DNA of 64,000 bases from Inia geoffrensis (Eukaryota > Chordata > Mammalia > Artiodactyla > Iniidae). Position numbers and translations under genes: made by a program. The notes beneath the pieces are model-generated. The model was not told where the DNA came from. It saw only the letters and a program-made list of their open reading frames with translations, and did not search any database. Of this stretch, positions 11,401 through 24,714 are shown one piece after another. Where the stretch lies: positions 176,977,494-177,041,493 of the forward strand of contig CM070899.1 in assembly GCA_036417435.1 (NCBI GenBank). Reading direction: 5' to 3'. Each line of letters starts with the position of its first letter. Positions within the stretch are counted from its first letter, which is position 1.

Positions 11401-11589
11401 CACGTGGGTGTTTTGTTTTATAGCAGAAAAATAACACTGATGCCTGTTCTTAATGACAGATAAATATGCTAACCTGATCAAAGATTTTAGGAAATTCCTC
11501 AGCGTAGCAGAGTTTTCATGTCTTTGGCTCCTATGGAGCCATTAAAACACAAGTCATATAAAACTGTAGTTAAGGGCTGAAATTCAAGC

Positions 11590-12090
<501 letters not shown>

Positions 12091-12540
12091 CTAAAAATGG
12101 AAAAACATACGTTATTGTAGAGAGTTAAGGGCCCTCTGTGTAAAGATTCCAGCACCTGGCCTGGTCTGGGCAGATCACTTGGGCACCTGGTCAGGGGCTG
12201 GTCCTGAATTGAAGATTACCTCTCCAAAGTCATGTACACTGGGGATTCCAGTTAATCTGCTAAACTAATACATGCTGATGGATGAAGGGAGAGGAGGTTC
12301 CCAGCCGTTTCCTCCCATACAGAGTAAGTTATCCTTTGCCATGAATCAAAAAACGTTTGAAAAAATAATTTTCAATATGTGATTTTCAGATCAGGAAAAA
12401 TGGGCAAGAATGAACATTTGTTGTGAATTTACTAGCCAAGTACTTAAATATATAACCAATGTGTTGACTAAGAACTGGTTGGTATCATCCAAACGCAATG
12501 TATTTTTGTCTCCCACTGTCTATTTAAAATGTATTCACTA

Positions 12541-12782
12541 GGACTTCCCTGGTGGTCCAATGGTTAAGAATCCGCCTTACAATGCAGGGGACGTGAGATC
12601 GATCCCTGGTCGGGGAACTAAGATCCCACATGCCACGGGGCAGCTAGGCCCATGCGCCACCACTACAGAACCCATGCACTCTGGGGCCCGAGCCACAACT
12701 AGAGAGAAGCCCACGCACTGCAACTAAGACCCAATGCAGTCCAAAATAAATAAATATTTAATTCAAAAATAAAATAAAAAAT
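12541..12782 (+). mobile_element. CHR-type SINE, ~300-bp class, internally shortened
   Basis: It starts GGACTTCCCTGGTGGTCCAA and has an AAATAAATAAAT-type tail. The perfect 17-bp TSD AAAATGTATTCACTAGG at 12526-12542 and 12783-12799 is one of the clearest in the window. Confidence 0.92.
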
Positions 12783-12849
12783 AAAATGTATTCACTAGGT
12801 AATCTTCCCTCGCCCTGAATGGAAACTGTAAGCAGTTCCTACTCATTCT

Positions 12850-13760
12850 TGGGAACAGAAAAGTCCCATCATCACTCAAAACACAGCCTGAGAGGAGCAT
12901 TTAGAATGTGACACTTCCAACTTCATTCATAGGTAAGGCTGCTCCCTGAACTCCAGGCCAAGGGCAGTAGCTGGCGGCTGCAGGTCTTTAAGGAAAAGAG
13001 TGGGATTCACTCTTGAGCTCTCTCCCCTCCTACCTCCTCCCCCCACACCCCAGCTGCTTCTCCACCACAGACAAGGCAGAAGGGATAAAGGGACATGGCT
13101 GTTCCTACCTGGCGGGGGGCCTCACCCCGGTCTGGTAGGACAGGAGGACGACCCTTCTTCCCTTGGGCACCAACACAGCTTCTCTAGAGGTTCCCGCTGC
13201 AGGTACCCTCTCTCCCGTGGATGCACAGGGACAAGCAGCTGCATCTCTACGCCGGGTGGTCACTGCTACTCCGCCCTCAGGCCCTATGTTCTTCTCCCTT
13301 CTGTTGCGGGCCCTCTGTCCTTCTCAATCCGTCAATGGAGAGGACCCAGAATGACCCCAAGCTGGCGCTCTCTCTCTTTTTCTCAGAGCCCGCATGTGGT
13401 CCACAAGACACAATCACACAACCCTCACCCCAGCAACTCTGGCAGTGCAGACTGATCCCAGCTCAGCCGCTCCCCCTTCTTGCCCCAGCCCACGTCAGCG
13501 TCCTTGCACATGAATCGGCGCCGGTCCTCTGAGTCTTCCAATAGCAGCAAACATATTTCAAGTTCCACAGAAGCCTGCCTTACTGGCTTTGAGCTGAGGA
13601 AGAGCCCTTCTGCTACCCCTCCCCCAGAAAGAGCACGGCAACAGTGTTTCCTAAAGAAATTGCTTCAGCAATTTTTCCCCTTCACCTCCTGATCCCCGTT
13701 TTTATTATCCTTGGTCTGATTAAAGAGCTAAGAGTCATTGATCTGATGTGTAACATTCTC
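12850..13760. other. GC-rich intronic block, origin unclear
   Basis: A region richer in C and G than its surroundings with a 151-codon plus frame (13000-13455; Pro/Leu/Ser-rich) and overlapping frames. No domain, no splice logic for the minus-strand gene, no repeat block I recognise. It could be an old LTR or a retrocopied UTR. Confidence 0.35.
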
Positions 13761-13854
13761 TTCGTAAATTCTGCAAATGGGATCTCACACTCACTTTGGA
13801 ATTTGATACCTGGCTACTAGCATCCTGGGACGAAGCTCGATTTTAGCATCCTGA

Positions 13855-13970
13855 TACTATGTGGAAGGTTTTATTTTGCAGTTGAGGATATCAAGACTTT
13901 GAGAGGTTAAGTGACTAACTAGTCCAACATTACGTGGCCAGTAAGCGGAAGGTCCAGGCTTGCACAGAGA
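13855..13970 (+). mobile_element. MIR fragment
   Basis: AGACTTTGAGAGGTTAAGTGACTAAC and TTACGTGGCCAGTAAGCGG resemble the MIR central block. Short. Confidence 0.5.
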
Positions 13971-14349
13971 TGTGACTGACTCATACTCCTTCTTTATACC
14001 ATGTTGTCAACTTATGAAGGTTACTATTTTGAGAAATACGAAAAAAAATTCTAGAGCAAGTGAAAGCCTAAAGAATTCCTTAAATTCCAGGGACAAGATG
14101 AAATGACTTTGCCTTTAGAAGATCCAGCCCTATATGGACGGCTTGTTCTGAAGAAGGGAGGGACAGGAATCCTGGTACAGTCAAATAAACCCCTACTGGC
14201 CTAAGACTCCCATGGATCACAATTTACAAGAAACGTACCTAAGATACAGTGACACGGAACTGAGGTCAGTGTAGAAATGAGAAAGTTTTACCAGGCAAAC
14301 AATGTCCCAAAGAATGTTAATATAGGTATGTCAATATTGAACAAAATGG

Positions 14350-14435
14350 ACAATATGTGTATGTGCATATATGTATATATACACACATGTACATGTGTGT
14401 GTGGATATATATATATATGTATATATACACACTCA
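14350..14435. repeat. TA/CA-rich simple repeat
   Basis: Alternating purine-pyrimidine run of ATGTATATATACACAC and TATATATATA units. The open frames over it are artefacts. Confidence 0.85.
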
Positions 14436-15416
14436 ACAAATACAGGTTATTTTTAATTTCCCATTTCCATGGCACAATAATGAAGACTGACCTCACACAA
14501 AGCCTCAGGACAAGTCGCAACAAAGACCAAATAATTCTTCTCACAAAGACTGTCCGCTGACAACAAAGCGCTGAAGTTAAAACTCAACAACATAACAGTA
14601 ACTAAACAGCACGCTTGGAGATCTAACCAACTTCTTATTAAACAATGGGCCAACAAAATAAATGGGAAATTGGAGCACTTAAATCTAAATACTAACAAAA
14701 ATACTACATCTCACAATTTGTGGGATGATGTTAAAGAAGTAATTAGTAGGACTATATTGTCTTAAATATTGTCATTTATACTGTCTTTAAATGCTTATGA
14801 AAGGAAAGAAGGGAGCCTCAAAATGAATGACCTGTAGGCACGGATAGATAGCTAAGAGCCCCGTGTCCATCACACAGGTCCTTCCTTACTGAGAGAAGCA
14901 TGACTTTGTCGGGGCAGTAATGTGCCTCGCCAACATACTCACTCCTTCAGAACCCTTTGCAGTTAAAGGGGTCATGTGATGTAGTTAAGGCCAACGATAA
15001 ATACGCTGGGGTTTTCGATGGAAAGCTTTTGCTTTTTTAGTAGAGCTACCACCACTCCATTCCACTTCTCCCCTATTCTCCTTCCTCTGTGAAATGCAGA
15101 TGGAGGCTGGAAATGGAGCAGCCATCTTGTTACTGTGAAGTCAGAAATATGATAGCAAAATCCATGCACTAATGATGGACCTGTGAAAAGATAAAATGAA
15201 TCTGGTACACAGATGACATCAGGGAGCTACTGCCCTAACTTGTAACTCCAGATATTCTAACCCAAGACTTCCTGTTAAGTCAATATAGTTGCACTGTCTG
15301 TACATAGAGCTATATGACATCCCATCTAATACCCAGATCCAATTCACGGAATTAGAAAAAGAAAAACAGAGTAAACCCAAAGATAGTAGGAGGAATTAAA
15401 TAATAAAGATAAGAGG

Positions 15417-15660
15417 GACTTCCCTGGTGGCGCAGTGGATAAGACTGCGAGCTCCCAATGCAGGGGGCCTGGGTTTGATCCCTGGTCAGGGAACTAGGTC
15501 CCACATGCATGCCACAACTAAGAGTTTGCATGCCACAACTAAGAAGCCCACATGCTACAACTAAGGAGCTGGTGAGCTGCAGCTAAGGAGCCCGCCTGCC
15601 ACAACTAAGACCCAATGCAACCAAATAAACAAATAAATATTTTAAAAACACATAAATAAA
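15417..15660 (+). mobile_element. CHR-type SINE, ~300-bp class
   Basis: GGGACTTCCCTGGTGGCGCAG with box B GGTTTGATCCCTGG, repeated CACAACTAAG units and an AAATAAACAAATAAAT tail. TSD AATAATAAAGATAAGA, one change on the right. Confidence 0.88.
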
Positions 15661-15664
15661 TAAT

Positions 15665-16480
15665 AAGGATAAGAAATTTATGAACTACAAAATAAAGATA
15701 TGATAGAAAGGATTAATAAATCCAGAAGTTGGGTCTCTGAAAAAAATTAATGAAATAGATAACACTGTCAGGATTCATCAAGAAAAAAGAGGAGGTATGA
15801 AGACCATATTAAGAATTTTAAAAGAAATATAACTATGGATACAATAAAGACCTAAAAACGATATGCAAAGAAAATAATCAACACCATAACCAACAATTTG
15901 AATATTTTATAGAAAAATATAACATCAAACAAACGGACCCAAGAAGATTTAAGAAAACCTTAATACAACCATAACAAAACAACAATAGCAGTAAAAATAA
16001 GCACAGACTGTTTTACATGCAAGTTTACACTGAAGAAATAGATACTTCCAATCTCAAACCAGTAATTCCAGAGAACAGACTAGGGAACACTTCCCAATTC
16101 ACTTTATGACAATACTATGACCTTGCTACCAAGACTGAACAACAGCATAAGGAGAAAAGAAAATTATAGGACAACCTCACTTACGAACACAGATGGAAAA
16201 CAATCCTTAGTAAAATAACAGCAAATAATGCAATGCAAAAGGAAATATTATAGCCCAGTTGAGTTCGTTCCAGGTTTACCATCAAAAAATCAAATTTCTT
16301 CACATCATCAGATAAAGGAGAAAAACCATATGACTGTATGACCATCTCAACAGATCCATGAAAAGCATTCAAATCCAGCCATTCACGATTTTTTTTAAAA
16401 AAATGTCTCTCACTAATTTGAAATAAACATCCTTAATCTGATTTAAGCATATTGCGTCAGATTTTGGTTCAGCTATATTA
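15665..16480 (+). mobile_element. Old L1 ORF2 fragment
   Basis: Decayed L1 coding DNA (GGTCTCTGAAAAAAATTAATG, CACTTCCCAATTCACTTTATG, AAAACCATATGACTGTATGACC). No open frame. The SINE at 15417 is inserted at its left. Confidence 0.6.
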
Positions 16481-16799
16481 AAAAATCCAAATAACAGAAA
16501 CATAAAAGAGAGGTAAGTTTATTTCTCTTTCACTAGGTGGTGAAAATGACCCAAGATCCTTCTATCTCCTTAGTCTTCTGTATACCTCAAAATCATGGCG
16601 TAACCTCAAAATCATGGTGTAACTGGTAGCATCCACGGTCTAGGCACCGCAGTAAAAAGAGGAGGGCAAGAAAGAAAGAGAGGAAGGAAAGAGGGACAGG
16701 ATGAGGAAGAGGTAGAGTGGCACACAGTGCATCGGAACTGTGCCTTAAAGGTTGCCCAAAGCGGCCACCCAATATTTCCACCTAAATTCTACTGACCAG

Positions 16800-17310
16800 A
16801 ACTTACTCATTTAGACGCTAGTTGCAAAGGAATAAAGTTATAACACTTTTCTGAAGGCATAAAAGAAGACAATAAATTGGGACGTATGTGGGAAAAGAGA
16901 CATCCTCAAAAGTGGGAGTGTAAATTGGTATAATTTCTATGCAGGGCAACTTGGCAACATCCTTCACAATGACTAATGCATGCATCCTCTGACTCAGACA
17001 TTTCACTTTTAAGAATTTACATCCCAGTTTTACTGGCATGTGAGTATGTACAGAATTATTCATTGCAGTAAAAGATTTGCAGTGACCAAAATGATGTCCA
17101 TCAGTAGGAGGATAGCTAAATAAATGATGCCAGTTTGTGATACAATGTACTTGTAAAATAGATGAGGAAGCTCTTTATGTACCAACGTACAGAAATGATT
17201 TCCAAGTTATGCTGTTAAGTGAAAAAACAAAAGCAAAGCAACCTGAAGTATTTGTAGTAGTATGCCACCCTATGTCACAATTTTGATTAGAACTTTTAAT
17301 AACTCTTGAT
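16800..17310 (+). mobile_element. Old L1 3' fragment
   Basis: TTCATTGCAGTAAAAGATTTGC, CCATCAGTAGGAGGATAGC and AAATAAATGATGCC are typical old L1 3' blocks. Confidence 0.55.
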
Positions 17311-17354
17311 ATCTAATGTGTATGAAATGTTCTGTTTCTTTACAATCAAAAAAG

Positions 17355-17432
17355 CCCCAAAGCTTTGCTGTACAGAGAAATAAACACAACATTGTAAATC
17401 AATTATACTTCAATAAAATTTAAAAAAAAATT
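17355..17432 (+). mobile_element. L1 3' terminus
   Basis: GTACAGAGAAATAAACACAACATTG then CAATTATACTTCAATAAAA and A-run: last ~80 bp of an L1, strongly 5'-truncated. Confidence 0.7.
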
Positions 17433-17497
17433 TTTTAAAGCCCCAAAGGAAATATGATAGAATACGGAGATCTGAAAAAGCTGTATTGTAGTACAGG

Positions 17498-18045
17498 GGA
17501 GCAAAATCTGCCACCTCAAATTGTGTCTCTTTGGCATGAGGATTTATTTAGGCTGATTATTTTTAAGGCCCCAAAGACTCAGGAAGAACCTTTGACCTTC
17601 CCCATAACTTCCTAGAAGAATGTAGATAGAGGACCTTTTCCAGGAAGGGAGCTAGCACCATAGATAACTATAGTATAATATGCACTAGCTGTGTAGACTG
17701 GGAGGAACCTAGCAAAGTCAGTTAAAATTCGTCTCTGTGTCCCACTGTCTCTGCATGGCCCAGCAAACATTTGTTTACCAAATATTCGCTTTTCCTTCAT
17801 GTGAGAATTGTCTTCCTCTCCTACGAAGCCCCAAACCACTATCCTCAACATCCTCTTTTGTCTTTAGCTGAAGGTGACAGCTTTGGCTATTTTGGCAAGT
17901 TACTCAGTTTTCCTGGGTCTCTCCCACATATATGTCAGTAAATTTTTGTTGGATTTTCTCCTGTTAATCTGTCTCATATCAATTTAATTCTTAGACCAGC
18001 CAGAAGAACCTAGAGGGACAGAGGAAAATTTCTTCCTCCCTGACC
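17498..18045 (+). mobile_element. Solo ERV LTR, family I, copy 2
   Basis: It has the same ordered blocks as copy 1 (GCAAAATCTGCCACC, CTTTGGCATGAGGATT, CTATTTTGGCAAGTTACTCAG, TCTGTCTCATATCAA) and ends in a purine-rich region, then CCTCCCTGACC. It lies between exons 3 and 2, antisense to the gene. Confidence 0.65.
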
Positions 18046-18264
18046 ATGGTTAACACAGTTATTCACTACTGTATATTATTCTTGACATTTTTCTATATGC
18101 CAAAAATATTTTGTAATTTTTTAAAATATCATAAATAGTAAATGTTCACAGATGTCAAAAGAATTCCAAAGAGACTAAGAAAACATTTCACTAAACAAGT
18201 TAACATATATGAGCATGACATAAATATGACACAAATAGAAGTAGTAGTTTATACTAATTATTTT

Positions 18265-18461
18265 ATTTTGCAGTACGTGGGCCTCTCACTGCTGTGGCCT
18301 CTCCCGTTGCGGAGCACAGGCTCCGGACGCGCAGGCTCAGCAGCCATGGCTCACGGGCCCAGCCGCTCAGCGGCATGTGGGATCTTCCCGGACCAGGGCA
18401 CGAACCCGCGTCCCCTGCATCGGCAGGCGGACTCTCAACCACTGTGCCACCAGGGAAGCCC
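18265..18461 (-). mobile_element. CHR-type SINE, poly-A subtype
   Basis: Reverse copy with the GC-rich body and head CCACCAGGGAAGCCC. TSD TATACTAATTATTTTA against TATACTAATAATTTTA. It lies about 160 bp from exon 2 and in the gene's sense orientation. Confidence 0.9.
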
Positions 18462-18604
18462 CTATACTAATAATTTTAAAAACACACCTGTCATCCAACT
18501 CAGTGTGTAAAAGATATTAATATTTTTAAAATGCTAATCATTTCACTTCTGTCAAGGAAAGACATAAAGGCAAATAGTACCCACAAATTATCTCAGAAGT
18601 TTCA

Positions 18605-18775
<171 letters not shown>

Positions 18776-19109
18776 TTAACTGTGGCTTATATAGTAGATA
18801 TTTCCTTAAAAATATATTTAGTGAGCATATTTCATGCAAATCATATTGTACAGATTCAAAGGATTGGTGAAGTGAGGAAACCACTGAATTATCTTCTCAT
18901 GACTAGGGGTTTTCCCCAGGACTCTGCTGGATTATCAGATTCCCTGGACACTAGCACACTGCTCCACTGATACTCATCTTATTTCCATTTTCTGAGACAT
19001 GACCCATTTATGAGCCTACTTTTAATAGTGTATTTGTGTTTTATGTGTGCTTCTGCTTGAAGCCATTATCAATTATGCACGGGCATAGCAAGCAAAATTA
19101 CTTTTAGAT

Positions 19110-19600
19110 AGAGGTTCTCAAAGTGTGGTCTGAGGAACGCCTGGAGGTTCCAGGACACTCTTTCAGGGAGTCCACAGGTCAGAATTATTTTCCTAACAAT
19201 ATTAAGGTTCTATTTGCCTTTTCCATTATCATTCTCTCACAAGTGTTCAGTGGAGTTTTCCAGAGGCCACAGGTTATGGGACTGGATGACAGATTGAATG
19301 CAGAAGCCGACTGGAGAGTTCAGCTGTGTCCCATTAAGCCAGGCATTGAGAAGACTTGCAAAAATGTAAAACAATGACACTATTCTCATTAAAGTTTTTG
19401 TTTTGAAAAATAGAGTTCATTTTTCTTCAAAATACATTATTTATACTGACACAGAATTGGTTTATCATTATTTTAAACGTCTCTCTTTTAAAATTTCTAA
19501 TATGGTAACTCTGAATAGATATAAACTAAAGCTCTTTGAGGGACCCTATAATTTTTAAGACTGTAAAGAGGTCCTGAAACCAAAAATTTTGAGAACTTCT
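19110..19600. mobile_element. hAT-type (Charlie-like) DNA transposon fossil
   Basis: The ends form inverted repeats: AGAGGTTCTCAAA at 19110 and its complement TTTGAGAACTTCT ending at 19600. The inside has the typical non-coding hAT flanks (CTTTCAGGGAGTCCACAGGTC near 19160; GAGGGACCCTATAATTTTTAAG near 19537). There is no transposase frame, so it is a non-autonomous copy. An 8-bp TSD could not be confirmed by eye. Confidence 0.7.
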
Positions 19601-20389
19601 TAAGATAATCACACCACTGTACGGTATTTGATTTTAAACAGAATTCCCCCAAAAATCTAAGTAGGAGCAAGTATTTGTAATGTCCTCCTACAGACTTTTA
19701 ACTACGGGCATCTCAAACTGTTACCAAGAAGGCCAGTTTTCTGGATGTACTCTCTCTGTCAATTTGACCAAACTTACCACAACTATTGGTTTCTAAAATG
19801 TCAGGTAAAAAAAGAGGGCCGTGAAAGCTCAAGTAGAATTCCCAGACTTTTCAGTGCAGGCTCTGTAGACAGAGTGTCTGTGTTTCTACCCCTCACTTGT
19901 CTGCTGACCAGGTGGGGCAGACCGTGATGGGGGGCACCCCATGGCAAGCCCTCTCTTTTTACCGCTGGCAGAGCCTCAGATTTATCTCCCATGGAACTCA
20001 GGGGAGGGTGATCATATTCCCCGTATCAAGGGTAACCCTCGTCTGGTCTCAGCCCACCACAGTGATCCTATTCTTCTGGTCAGATATTTTAGGGGTGGGT
20101 GTGGGACTCAGTTCTGGTGAGTGTGATGGGAGAAAAGACCTGTGGGGGGCTTGTGGGAAAGCTTTTTACACAGAAGCACCAGGGAGAGGCTTCCTCTATG
20201 ACTCTGGACATTGCCACGTGTGGAAATGAGGCCAGGAACTGGCACAGTCATCTGGTGACCCCAAGAGGGGCCAGCCAGAGGGCAAAGCCAGTGCACAGAT
20301 GACGAGCTTTTAAAAAGATGGCAATAATTTCGACTGCTGACTTTGTTCAGCCATTGACTCAACCCTGAAACCCATCACACTTCTGGTCT

Positions 20390-20600
20390 TCCTGGAATGT
20401 CATATAATAAATCAACAATTTGTGAGAGTTTCTGTCAACCGTAGCTGAAAGCATCCTAACTGATATTCTGGACATTATGTAAATAACTCACCCTTTCTGT
20501 GCCTTAGTTTCCTCTTATGCAAAATAAATAGTGCCTATTTCATAGAGTTATTGTCAGGACAGTGAGTTGAGAAGTACTTTGAATGGTGTATGTCACACAG
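20390..20600 (+). mobile_element. MIR fragment and flanking old repeat
   Basis: CACCCTTTCTGTGCCTTAGTTTCC and GAGTTATTGTCAGGACAGTGAG are MIR 3' blocks. The GC-richer 19890-20390 before it, with open frames to 110 codons, is not recognised. Confidence 0.6.
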
Positions 20601-22030
20601 TAAGCCTTCACGAAATGTTACCCATTTTTGGTGCTGTGACAGTGGTTGTTGCTATCACCACTATGTTTTGAAAATATCACAGTTTTTAAAATCATATATA
20701 GAGAAAACTATAAAAGCATAGCAATATTCAACCAAGAAAGGCTAAATTTAAATTTTTTTAGATTTTGATATTCACTACACTGTAATGATTTTCAACTAAT
20801 CCCACTAAAATTTCAACTAACCTTCCACACAGCCATCCATATTATACTGAGGACAGACCTAGTCAACAGCATTATTCAAAGCAGAGGGAGCATCCGTAAC
20901 GCTGTACATCTCAATTTCAATTAAAATTTCTAGTGTTTTCCCACAAAAAACTGTATTTTAAATTTGGCCTACATCACTTTAGGAGGCTATTTTTTTCTCA
21001 CTAACACAGTACCTTTGGGAGAGGCAATCTCCATTGGCCCAAGCGTCCCTGCATGCTCCTTCTGGGCATGCCAAGAATACAAAGGCCCTGATCACTCTTT
21101 CCTTGGGCCATTCCTGAGTTGTGTTTGTGAAGGATGAGGTAATGTCTTTCCCCTGCCAAGAAGCAGGCTTGCTACTCCTTACTGCAGAAGTGGTGAACCC
21201 CCCAAGCTCAGGGATCCTCTCCTTTAATACAACTCACTACTGTGTATAGGCATCCATGGTAGGTCTTTTGTGACACCCTCATGGAACTTAGGGGGCATGG
21301 GGAATCAATGCAAATAAACATGAATCACTAATACTGCTTTTGCCATGATGAAGTCCTTTGTCTCTGACCCAGGAGTCATGTCTTCTGCCAACAGCCATGA
21401 AACAGTGACAAGCAAACATATTAGCTTGTAAGGAGGGTAAGATCTCACACACTGCAGAGTCCTTGACAAGTACCTGACCCATAAAAATCCTCTTGATAGA
21501 TGCTTGTTGTATTCAATTCCTTAAAAAAAAAAAAAAACTAAGATATAGCAATTAACTGAAAAGATCACCAATATTTAAGGCTCTGTCTATCTAAAATCTC
21601 TAACCACTTTTGAAAATAACTTGTGAAAACCACTACTAAATTATAATCACTGTTAAAATTAAATATGTATAATATTGTACTGAACTATAGAAATGGATGA
21701 ATCATATGATCAATTATGATAAAAAAATTTTAATGTACTTTTCAAAGCAATTTATAACAAATAGGAGAAACCAACTTTTAAGTGGTGATGACATAAAATT
21801 TCAGGGAAAATGTTCTCGGTACCTTTCAAAGCTGACAAATATTGATGACAAACTGTCTATGTGGTAAATTTTTTTCTAGAATATGTGTTTTAGAAATTTT
21901 AATGAAATTCTTTTATGAAACATTGGGGAATGTTTTAAAACATGAAATAAAAATACAATCATTATACTTCTGAACAAGCGTCCCACAAAATACAGATAAT
22001 AAACATTTCCTAAAATGACTGCGTCTCCAA
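20600..22030. other. Intronic DNA without recognised element
   Basis: AT-rich; no exon, no clear repeat block apart from A-runs (21522-21536). Nothing further seen. Confidence 0.4.
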
Positions 22031-22039
22031 GTCTTTCGT

Positions 22040-22190
22040 CATTTTCATCTATCATTCCCACTGTTCCTAGAGGTATCTTACTAAAACTCAGGTTGTAACA
22101 CTACCCCACTATGCAGGACTGTGATAGCCTTCCCCTGCTTAAGAAAATTAAACTCAATCTTATTCTGACCTCCAAAATATGCAGGCAAAC
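22040..22190 (+). mobile_element. L2-like fragment
   Basis: TTACTAAAACTCAGGTTGTAAC and AGCCTTCCCCTGCTTAAGAAAATTAA resemble the 3' part of L2. Low conservation. Confidence 0.45.
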
Positions 22191-22204
22191 TACTTTTCAG
22201 AGCT

Positions 22205-22390
22205 TCCTGTGTTTAACAAAGAATAATTGAGTACCTACTATTTGCCAGGCACTATTTTTGGCACCAAGGATAATAGCAGTGGACAAGGCAAAGTTTTTGT
22301 TCTCGTGGAACTTACATTCTAATGGGAGAGACAACCAGTAAACAAGTAAACAAAAACATGTTGCATATTCTGAGGTAGTGGTAAGACTCA
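22205..22390. mobile_element. L2/MIR-era repeat
   Basis: TTGAGTACCTACTATTTGCCAGG and GTGGAACTTACATTCTAATGGG, the same block as at 9240 and 55885. Confidence 0.6.
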
Positions 22391-22919
22391 TCTCTCATTA
22401 AGTATACCCCATGTACCATACTCACCTGTCACACATCTTCCTGTTAAAAGTTCCCAAAATACATCTGTACCTCGGCAGTACCTCAGCCTAGGACAAAGTT
22501 TCCCTACAGTTCTACCTATCAAAACCATACGTAGTCACTTTCTTTTCCATGTTCCTTTTCCTTCCCTTCCCTTCCCAGAGGACAGGAATCAACATGGTAG
22601 CCAATGAGATGGGTCAATTGTTCAATGATGAAAAAGGTTGGGAGCCATGCAGAGGAGAAGGCCAACAGTTCCAGTAGCCAAGGATGGAGGGCAGTTGGGA
22701 GAACAGGGGCAGCAGCACAGAGGCAGCAGGCAGAGGAGAGAGCCCACATGGTTGGGAGATTGGATACATTGAACAAACACGTAAATGTACTGAAGATGAT
22801 AGAGGTCAAGTTCTTTAGTCCCCGAAATGATATTTACAAACTTAAAAAAAGAGTAGGCTAGAATATACCTTGAGACAATGTAATGGAATTGGAAGTTCTG
22901 GCATGAGGGCATGGTTTTA

Positions 22920-23005
22920 TAATTATGTACGTAGATAGGTAAGTAGTTATAGGTACATATATGTGCATATGAATGTGTGCGTATATCATACATATGTACA
23001 TATAT
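22920..23005. repeat. TATG/GTAC-rich simple repeat
   Basis: Imperfect GTACATATATGTG and ATACATATGTACATATAT units; low complexity. Confidence 0.7.
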
Positions 23006-23327
23006 TTATATACCTTTGTTTCTATTTCTGTCCAATATGAGAGCCTAGAAGCAATGACACCCCAGTAACAATGAACACACTGAACACTCAGATGTTGGTT
23101 TTTAAATACCATTCTGCTCTAAAAGGAACCAGGGCTTCTAGGAAAAATGGCTGGATCCAAAGCTGGGATAACAAAAGTAGAAAATGAGCCTGGAACATAT
23201 TGTTATTCCAGAAAGCGAGGAAATACTCAAAAAACGATGGGGACACCTGAGAATGACACAGAAACTAGATTGAAGAGATTCCCACTGGCCATATCTGGGA
23301 CAATTTGAGCATCAAAATAAATTATGA

Positions 23328-23690
23328 GGGACTTCCCTGGTGGTGCAGTGGTTAGGAATCGCCTGCCAATGCAGGGGACACGGGTTCGAGCCCTGGTCTG
23401 GGAAGATCCCACATGCCTCGAAGCAACTAAGTCCATGTGCCACAACTACTGAGCCTGCGCTCTAGAGCCTGCAAGCCACAGCTACTGAGCCCACATGCCA
23501 CAGCTACGGAAGCCCACACGCCTAGAGCCCGTGCTCTGCAACAAGAGAAGCCACCACAATGAGAAGCCCGCACACCACAACGAAGAGTAGCCACCACTCG
23601 CCTCAACTAGAGAAAGCCTGCGCACAGCAATGAAGACCCAATGCAGCCAAAAATAAATAAATAAAATAAATAATTAAAATAAATAAATAA
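23328..23690 (+). mobile_element. CHR-type SINE, ~300-bp class, full length
   Basis: It runs from GGGACTTCCCTGGTGGTGC to a long AAATAAATAAAATAAAT tail, with box B GGTTCGAGCCCTGG and all internal ACTACTGAGCC repeats. It is a good reference copy for the long class. Confidence 0.9.
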
Positions 23691-23982
23691 ATGATTAAAG
23701 TATCAGCTTACAACCTATTGAATGAAATATGAATCCAGCAGTCCACACTGACATAAATGAATTAACAAACAGATAAATGAGAATGGGAAGCTCTAGTAAA
23801 TGTATTAGAAAAGAATGATGAAAACCGAATCACCATTTGGCAACCACCACAGAGGTGACTGATTAAGGTGGGAGTTATCAATGGCAGCTAGGGCTAAGCT
23901 TAGCTTAAAGGCTAAGGCTGGTCAGTGGAAGTGTTTGATTAGGAAAAGGATATTTTGTTGAAAAATTAAGAACAGGACTACT

Positions 23983-24016
23983 AGGACTTCCCTGGCGGTC
24001 CAGTGGTTAAGACTCC
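23983..24016 (+). mobile_element. SINE head fragment
   Basis: Only GGACTTCCCTGGCGGTCCAG plus about 14 further bases match a CHR SINE head, then unrelated DNA follows. Either 3'-truncated or replaced by another insertion. Confidence 0.55.
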
Positions 24017-24714
24017 ATTTCTCCAGCATTCCTGCCAAGAATGCATGACCTGAGTCTGGTTATAAGGAAACAGTAGATGGACCCAGGTAGAGCTGGTCAT
24101 GCTACAGAATGTCTGTACTTTTTGAAAAAGTGTCAAGGACATGAACAACAGGGAGAGGCTGAGGAACTCTTCCTGCTGAATACGTCTGAGGGGACAGGAT
24201 AGCTAAAGACAACACACACTCCTAGATAGGATCCTGGACCAGAAAGGAAAGAAAGAGTCATCGCTGGTACACTTGGCACAGCTTGAAAGGGGCTTGTTAT
24301 AGGTCTGTGCAATGTCAAGCTGCTGATTTGAGAGCTGTGTTGGTCACGTAAGAAAGTATCCTTTTTAGGAAAAACACACTTGAATGCTTAGGAGTGATGG
24401 GAACCATGTCTATAGCTTGCTCTCAAAAGCTTCTAAAAAGACTGATAATAATGAATGTCTGAGTATTTGTATGTGTGTGTGAATGTGTACAGGGGGAGAA
24501 GAGGAAGAGGAGAGAGAAAAATATGGTAAAATGTTAAGAATGGAAGAATCTATAGGTGAAGGGGATGTGGGAGTTCTTAGTTCTGTTCTGACAACCTTCC
24601 TGTAGATTTGAAATTATTTCAAAATGAACTATTTTTTAAAAGTCATGTGCATCCTTCAAGCAAGCTCAAATGTTACCAATTTCACCCAGTAAGAACTGTC
24701 AGTATTTTAGGCCT
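24017..24714. other. Unassigned intronic DNA before the ERV fossil
   Basis: No open frame of note. 24470-24520 has a short GTGTGTGAATGTGT run. 23700-23960 and parts of this stretch look like old L1 3' UTR, without a firm block. Confidence 0.35.

Noticed and set aside
13000..13692. Possible cellular exon(s)
   Set aside because: Plus-strand frame of 151 codons has no domain, no acceptor/donor pair fitting the minus-strand gene, and biased composition.
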